In this document: positions 61,401 through 64,000 of the stretch, piece after piece | Position numbering within the stretch: position 1 is the stretch's first letter | How the letters are laid out: the number at the start of each line of letters is the position of its first letter | Assembly: GCA_963734815.1 (NCBI GenBank) | Contig: CAVTIH010000002.1 | Coordinates: 682,001-746,000 of the forward strand | Reading direction: 5' to 3' | From: Palsa-744 sp963734815 | Lineage (GTDB): Bacteria; Actinomycetota; Thermoleophilia; Solirubrobacterales; Solirubrobacteraceae | DNA: 64,000 bases | The notes under the pieces: model-generated | What the model was told of the DNA's origin: nothing | The model's database searches: none | What the model saw: only the letters and a program-made list of their open reading frames with translations | Translations under genes and position numbers: made by a program

Positions 61401-64000
61401 GCACCATCCTGGTTGATCGCGCTGGAACGCACCAACCCCAAAACCTCATGCCCGTGCCTGCGCGCGTCGGAGAGCCGCTCCAGCACCACCACACCGACGC
61501 CCTCCCCCCAGCCAACACCATCAGCCGCATCAGCGAACGACTTGCAGCGCCCATCGCCGGCGAGCCCCCCCTGCCCGCTGAACTGCACAAACAGCCCAGG
61601 CGTATCCAGCACCGTCACGCCACCAGCCAACGCCAGCGAGCACTCGCCATTACGCAGCGCCTGGCACGCCAGATGCAGCGAGACCAGCGAAGAGGAACAA
61701 GCCGTGTCCACCGACACCGACGGGCCCTCCAACCCAAGCGCATAGGACACCCTGCCAGAGACCACACTCCCCGCGCTGCCCGTCAACCAATACCCGGCAA
61801 GACTCTCCCGGCCCTGGCGCGCCGCCCACAACCCGGCACCGAAATCCATCGCGCTGACACCCGCGAACACACCGGTCTGGGTACCACGCAACGCATTCGG
61901 ATCCAACCCCGCGTATTCGAGCGCTTCCCAACACGCTTCCAGCAACAAACGCTGATGGGGATCCATCGCCAACGCCTCCCGCGGACCAATCCCAAAGAAC
62001 GCAGCATCAAACCCACCCGGGTCATCAAGAAAACCACCCTCACCCGCCGAGCTCGCTCCCCAAGCATCCGGGTCAGAGCTCTGCAACGCACCAAGATCCC
62101 AACCACGATCATCAGGAAACGAAGAAACCGCATCACGCTCATCAATCAACAACCGCCACAAATCCTCCGGAGAACACACACCACCCGGGTACCGGCAGCT
62201 CATCCCCACAATCGCGACCGGCTCAGCAGCGGACACCGCCACCACACCCCCAGCCGGCCCGCCAGCACCAGCCGGCCGGGCACTCATCGAGAGCTCCCCC
62301 AGCAGATAACCAGCGATCGCTTCCGCGGTGGGATAGTCAAACACGAGCGTCGTCGGCAAACGCAACCCGCTGACAACACCCAGACGGTTACGCAACTCCA
62401 CCGCCATCAACGAATCAAAACCCAACTCCTGCAACGGCCGCCGCACCGCCACCGCCTCCGGCGAGGAATGCCCCAACGCAGTCGCGACCTCAGCACGCAC
62501 CACACCCAACACCAAGCTCTCACGCTCATCCTCGCCCAGCGCCCGCAGACGCCCAGCGAGCGAGCTCGCCCCCTTACCCCCCGACCGCTTCGGTGCACCA
62601 ACCAAGCCACGCAACATCACCGGCGGCGGCCCCCCATCGACCCGAGCACGCAGCGCACGCAGATCCAGACGCATCGGCAACACCAAGGCATCATCGACAG
62701 CCAGCGCGTCGTCAAGCAGCTCCAGGCCCTCCTCCGAAGACAAAGCGATCAACCCCAAGCGCGCCATCCGCGCGACATCGGCCTCCCCCAGACCTCCCAC
62801 CATGCCGCCCGCCTGCCTCCACGGCCCCCACGCCAGAGACACACCCGGCAACCCCCGCGCGCGGCGATGCGCCGCCAACGCATCAAGGAACGTGTTAGCG
62901 GCCGCATAAGCGCCCTGCCCAGGGTTACCGAGCACCCCCGCCACAGACGAAAACAACACAAACATCGACAAACCCATCTGCTCGGTGAGCTCATGCAAAT
63001 GCCACGCCGCGTCGACCTTGGCACTCAACACACCATCAAGACGCTCCCCGCTCAGCGAATCGATCACACCATCATCGAGCACCCCCGCCGCATGCACCAC
63101 ACCATCAAGCGGACACTCCCGCGGAATCGAACCCAACAAGCTCACCAGGCTCTCACGCTCACTCACATCACACGACTCAACCCTGACGCTCGCGCCCAAC
63201 GCTTCGAGCTCTGCCCGCAACTGCCCCGCACCCGGCGCCGCCTCGCCCCCGCGACTAACCAGCAACAAGCTCCCCACACCGTGGCGCGTCACCAAATGCC
63301 GCGCGATCAACGAACCCAACGCGCCCGTCCCACCAGTAATCAACACAGTCCCACCCGCAGCCACGACAGGCGGCAAACCCAACACAAGCTTCCCGGTATG
63401 ACGCGCCTGACTCATAAAACGAAACGCCTCCGGCGCGCGACGCACATCCCACACCCTCACAGGCAACGCCTCCAACACACCCCCACCAAACAACCCGAGC
63501 AACTCACCAAGCATCACACCGATGCGCTCAGCACCAGCCTCCATCAAATCAAACGCCCTATACGACACCCCGCGATGAGCCCCCGAGACCTCCTGCGCAT
63601 CGCGTATATCGGTCTTACCCATCTCAACGAAACGCCCACCCCCCACCAGCAGATCCAGCGAAGCGTCAACGAACTCCCGCGCGAGCGAGTTAAGCACCAC
63701 ATCCACACCCCGCCCACCAGTCACACCCAAAAACCGCTCCCTGAACTCGAGTGAGCGCGAGGACGCGATGTGCTCATCATCCAACCCCAGCGACCGCAAC
63801 ACCCCCCACTTCGACGGACTCGCCGTCGCGAACACCTCCGCACCCAAATACCTCGCCAACTGCACCGCAGCCATCCCCACCCCACCAGCCCCAGCATGCA
63901 CCAACACCCGCTCCCCCCGACACACACCAGCCAAATCAACAAGCCCATAAAACGCCGTCAAAAACACCACAGGCACCGACGCGCCGCGCGCAAACGACCA
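55406..64000 (-). CDS. PksA: type I PKS, ...ER-KR-ACP / KS-AT-DH-ER-KR-ACP (5' end outside window)
   Basis: 2864 residues are visible; the gene continues past the right edge inside an ER domain. Numbering from the edge: ER remainder 1-205, KR 215-395 (LDD), ACP about 495-565 (GFDSL). Then a complete module: KS 592-1025, AT about 1150-1450 with GHSVG/HAFH (malonyl) and a pentapeptide repeat in a surface loop, and an Asn/Thr/His-rich post-AT stretch (about 1447-1505). It continues with DH about 1557-1830 (HAVMETVLLP, Gly to Glu; HPALLDAALH), ER about 2095-2400, KR 2410-2590 (LHD), ACP about 2722, and docking helices to 2864. Both modules should reduce the beta position fully. ER-KR-ACP of the second module is a copy of that in PksB. 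The TGA overlaps the pksB start. Confidence 0.97.
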   Translation of the reverse strand, partial: WSFARGASVPVVFLTAFYGLVDLAGVCRGERVLVHAGAGGVGMAAVQLARYLGAEVFATASPSKWGVLRSLGLDDEHIASSRSLEFRERFLGVTGGRGVDVVLNSLAREFVDASLDLLVGGGRFVEMGKTDIRDAQEVSGAHRGVSYRAFDLMEAGAERIGVMLGELLGLFGGGVLEALPVRVWDVRRAPEAFRFMSQARHTGKLVLGLPPVVAAGGTVLITGGTGALGSLIARHLVTRHGVGSLLLVSRGGEAAPGAGQLRAELEALGASVRVESCDVSERESLVSLLGSIPRECPLDGVVHAAGVLDDGVIDSLSGERLDGVLSAKVDAAWHLHELTEQMGLSMFVLFSSVAGVLGNPGQGAYAAANTFLDALAAHRRARGLPGVSLAWGPWRQAGGMVGGLGEADVARMARLGLIALSSEEGLELLDDALAVDDALVLPMRLDLRALRARVDGGPPPVMLRGLVGAPKRSGGKGASSLAGRLRALGEDERESLVLGVVRAEVATALGHSSPEAVAVRRPLQELGFDSLMAVELRNRLGVVSGLRLPTTLVFDYPTAEAIAGYLLGELSMSARPAGAGGPAGGVVAVSAAEPVAIVGMSCRYPGGVCSPEDLWRLLIDERDAVSSFPDDRGWDLGALQSSDPDAWGASSAGEGGFLDDPGGFDAAFFGIGPREALAMDPHQRLLLEACWEALEYAGLDPNALRGTQTGVFAGVSAMDFGAGLWAARQGRESLAGYWLTGSAGSVVSGRVSYALGLEGPSVSVDTACSSSLVSLHLACQALRNGECSLALAGGVTVLDTPGLFVQFSGQGGLAGDGRCKSFADAADGVGWGEGVGVVVLERLSDARRHGHEVLGLVRSSAINQDGASNGLTAPNGPSQQRVIEQALARAGLTAGEVDAVEAHGTGTTLGDPIEANALLATYGRGRSSERPLWLGSVKSNIGHTVAAAGVAGVIKMVLAMRHGVLPKTLHVDRPSSNVDWSEGEVALLTERRPWPRGDAPRRAGVSSFGISGTNAHAVLEEAPAHQPAPAPALALAAPATGIALEQATPGSPVSAGLLEGVALAGVVPWVLSARGEAGLSGQAQRLGEHVVDACELGELDIGYSLTARPALRDRAVLLGHGQSELLAGLGALARGESAPNVIRGVAPEENEKVAFLFTGQGSQRAGMGQELYRVFPVFRAAFDEVCAALDPHLERSLKEIMHGPNPDTPHDTASHDTASHDTALHDTAFAQPALFALEVALFGLVAHWGMRPSFLIGHSVGELAAAHVAGVFSLQDACRLVAARGRLMSEQPQGGAMVAVEASAEEILESFETLDDWESRVALAAVNAPRSVVISGDEDAVLQLADRWKQQNRRTKQLRVSHAFHSPRMNGMLEEFARIANSVTLNEPQIPIVSNLTGGLALPGELSDPSYWVRHVREAVRFADGIQWLTNEGITNFLELGPDGTLSAMVHEHTNHQPNTNTTHPTNTTSQHHNTSHQPPPEATPTLRNNQNETHTLLTSISKMWVRGINTNWHNIYQHTHATRTPLPTYAFQRQRYWLPALEGAGDITSLGQIAAGHPLLGAVVALAGDHGWLFTGRLSRQAHPWLADHAVMETVLLPGTAFVELALHAGGATGCDVVQELTLAAPLLLDEHVGVVLQVSVAEPDEAGRRSVSIYSSPEAAGEGRRSAPEWTHHASGTLAPRGGALNVGAQTRSHGLEGGQAGAGHSDESWPPVGSEAVNVEDLYDRLLTRGFDYGPAFQGLQAVWRRGDEIFAEVGLAEDQREQASAFGMHPALLDAALHAVLSAPGAEHDGGHADGAESTVPLPFSFSGIELHVTGAHTLRVRLCPVGDDAIAVTASDERGKLVASIDALAVRPVSAAQLNVAFARGEQDDSLYHVQWRPLPRTSEHHTGRLAILGTDRSPLVAALRRDGIAIDVHASIEALGEELKPDATPPEIVVVGCGLDEAGAIGGGSGAGAWDAAAGHRDGGSLHGMHGAMEQALHVLQAWLGDERFAGGRLVFVTCGAVVGGLGEGGLGLGCAGVWGLVRSALLEHPGRFVLVDVDGGEGCWGALLGVLGCGESQLVVRGGGVFVPRLVRAGGGGLVVPVGGGWRLGVGDGGTLEGLGLVALDGLGVGLGWGEVRVGVRAVGLNFRDVLIALGMYPGGGVMGGEGAGVVLEVGEGVEGLVVGDRVMGLCGGFGSEAVVDRRLVVGVPDGWSFARAASVATVFLTAYYGLVDLAGLRRGERVLVHAGAGGVGMAAVQLAGYLGAEVFATASPSKWGVLRSLGLDEAHIASSRSLEFGEHFLGVDVVLNSLAGEFVDVSLGLLGEGGRFVEMGKTDLRVAGEVAREHAGVAYRAFDLMEAGPERIGEMLGELLGLFAGGVLEPLPVTAWDVRHAREAFRFMSQARHVGKNVLVAPYAGIDPEGTVLITGGTGGLGGLLARHLVARHGVRHLVLASRSGERAEGARELRGELESLGAQVRIEACDVSEREAVRALLGSVAAEHPLRGVVHTAGVLHDGVIGSLGAEHVERVFAAKADAAWHLHELTEELGLDLQAFVLFSSAAGVLGSPGQGIYAAANSVLDTLAAHRRARGLPGISLAWGLWEPTAGGMAAGLSEGDIARMARSGVRMISPEHGLELFDAALKSSEPLTLGLPLDLRALRVQARAGTLPELFSDLVSLPTRRHTDTHSDTLAQRLATTPTDERQRTVLELVRAQVAIVLGHATPQTIDTQQTFKELGFDSLTAVELRNRLNQTTGLQLPATIVFDHPTISAVARCLLSEVAADQAAAPGETELDRLEQVLPSIAADSGEWARIEGRIESLLANLRRLRRDDGGAAVADAIDVATDDELFRYLDDKAYTSPGSGIGIGNHSNGQSDND
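55735..58006. repeat. ER-KR-ACP duplication, copy in pksA
   Basis: Partner of 43470-45741. Beyond both ends the two genes diverge at once, so the block corresponds to a complete reductive cassette rather than a random stretch. Confidence 0.93.
60316..60375. repeat. 15-bp microsatellite in the PksA acyltransferase
   Basis: Four 15-base units encode HDTAS, HDTAS, HDTAL, HDTAF just before the FAQPALFALEVALF segment of the AT domain. The same position in the other malonyl-type ATs is also variable in length, so it is probably a surface loop. Confidence 0.85.

Noticed and set aside
1..64000. tRNA, rRNA, insertion sequences, integrases
   Set aside because: I saw no tRNA-like cloverleaf, rRNA stretch or transposase/integrase protein. 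The search was by eye, so small RNAs could be missed.

Overview
The window is GC-rich actinobacterial-type DNA dominated by a modular type I polyketide synthase (PKS) locus. About 53 kb (10.6-64.0 kb) is six tightly packed PKS genes, all on the minus strand and read from right to left. The host looks like an actinobacterium. The evidence is a PptT-like phosphopantetheinyl transferase overlapping a PptH-like phosphoesterase, a TB7.3-type 70-residue biotin carrier, and a crotonyl-CoA carboxylase/reductase. A lysine-rich gene-end remnant near 0.7 kb recalls C-termini common in Thermoleophilia/Solirubrobacterales, but that placement is only an inference.

Left margin (1-4.2 kb): two VapBC-type toxin-antitoxin pairs (the first cut by the window edge), a decayed gene end, crotonyl-CoA carboxylase/reductase (ethylmalonyl-CoA supply), a PlsC-like acyltransferase and a small remnant resembling a glycerol-kinase C-terminus. 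Middle (4.2-10.5 kb): a biotin carrier plus crotonase-superfamily pair, pptT/pptH, a 29-residue membrane peptide coupled to an ECF sigma factor, a small membrane protein, a class B flavin monooxygenase, and an enolase-superfamily protein whose 3' end overlaps the monooxygenase gene convergently.

PKS region, in order of transcription (PksA-F are local labels). PksA (5' end outside the window): ...ER-KR-ACP, then KS-AT(malonyl)-DH-ER-KR-ACP. PksB: KS-AT(malonyl)-DH-KR-ACP, then KS-AT(malonyl)-DH-ER-KR-ACP. PksC: KS-AT(malonyl)-DH-KR-ACP, then KS-AT(methylmalonyl)-DH-KR-ACP. PksD: KS-AT(methylmalonyl)-DH-ER-KR-ACP. PksE: KS-AT(malonyl)-DH-ER-KR-ACP, then KS-AT(VAGH motif, probably ethylmalonyl) with degenerate DH and KR, then ACP. 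PksF: a lone KS with its flanking linkers but no AT, ACP or thioesterase. If the genes act colinearly, the line builds a largely reduced chain with one or two alkenes and two methyl branches, and ends in an ethyl-branched beta-keto thioester facing an AT-less KS. No thioesterase or reductive release domain is visible.

The most notable features are: the AT-deleted terminal KS; the match between the single VAGH-type AT and the nearby ccr gene; two internal duplications that transplant whole catalytic blocks (2.27 kb ER-KR-ACP and 1.17 kb AT); sharp patches of alternative wobble-base usage within single genes; and short in-frame tandem repeats in docking domains, linkers and AT loops.
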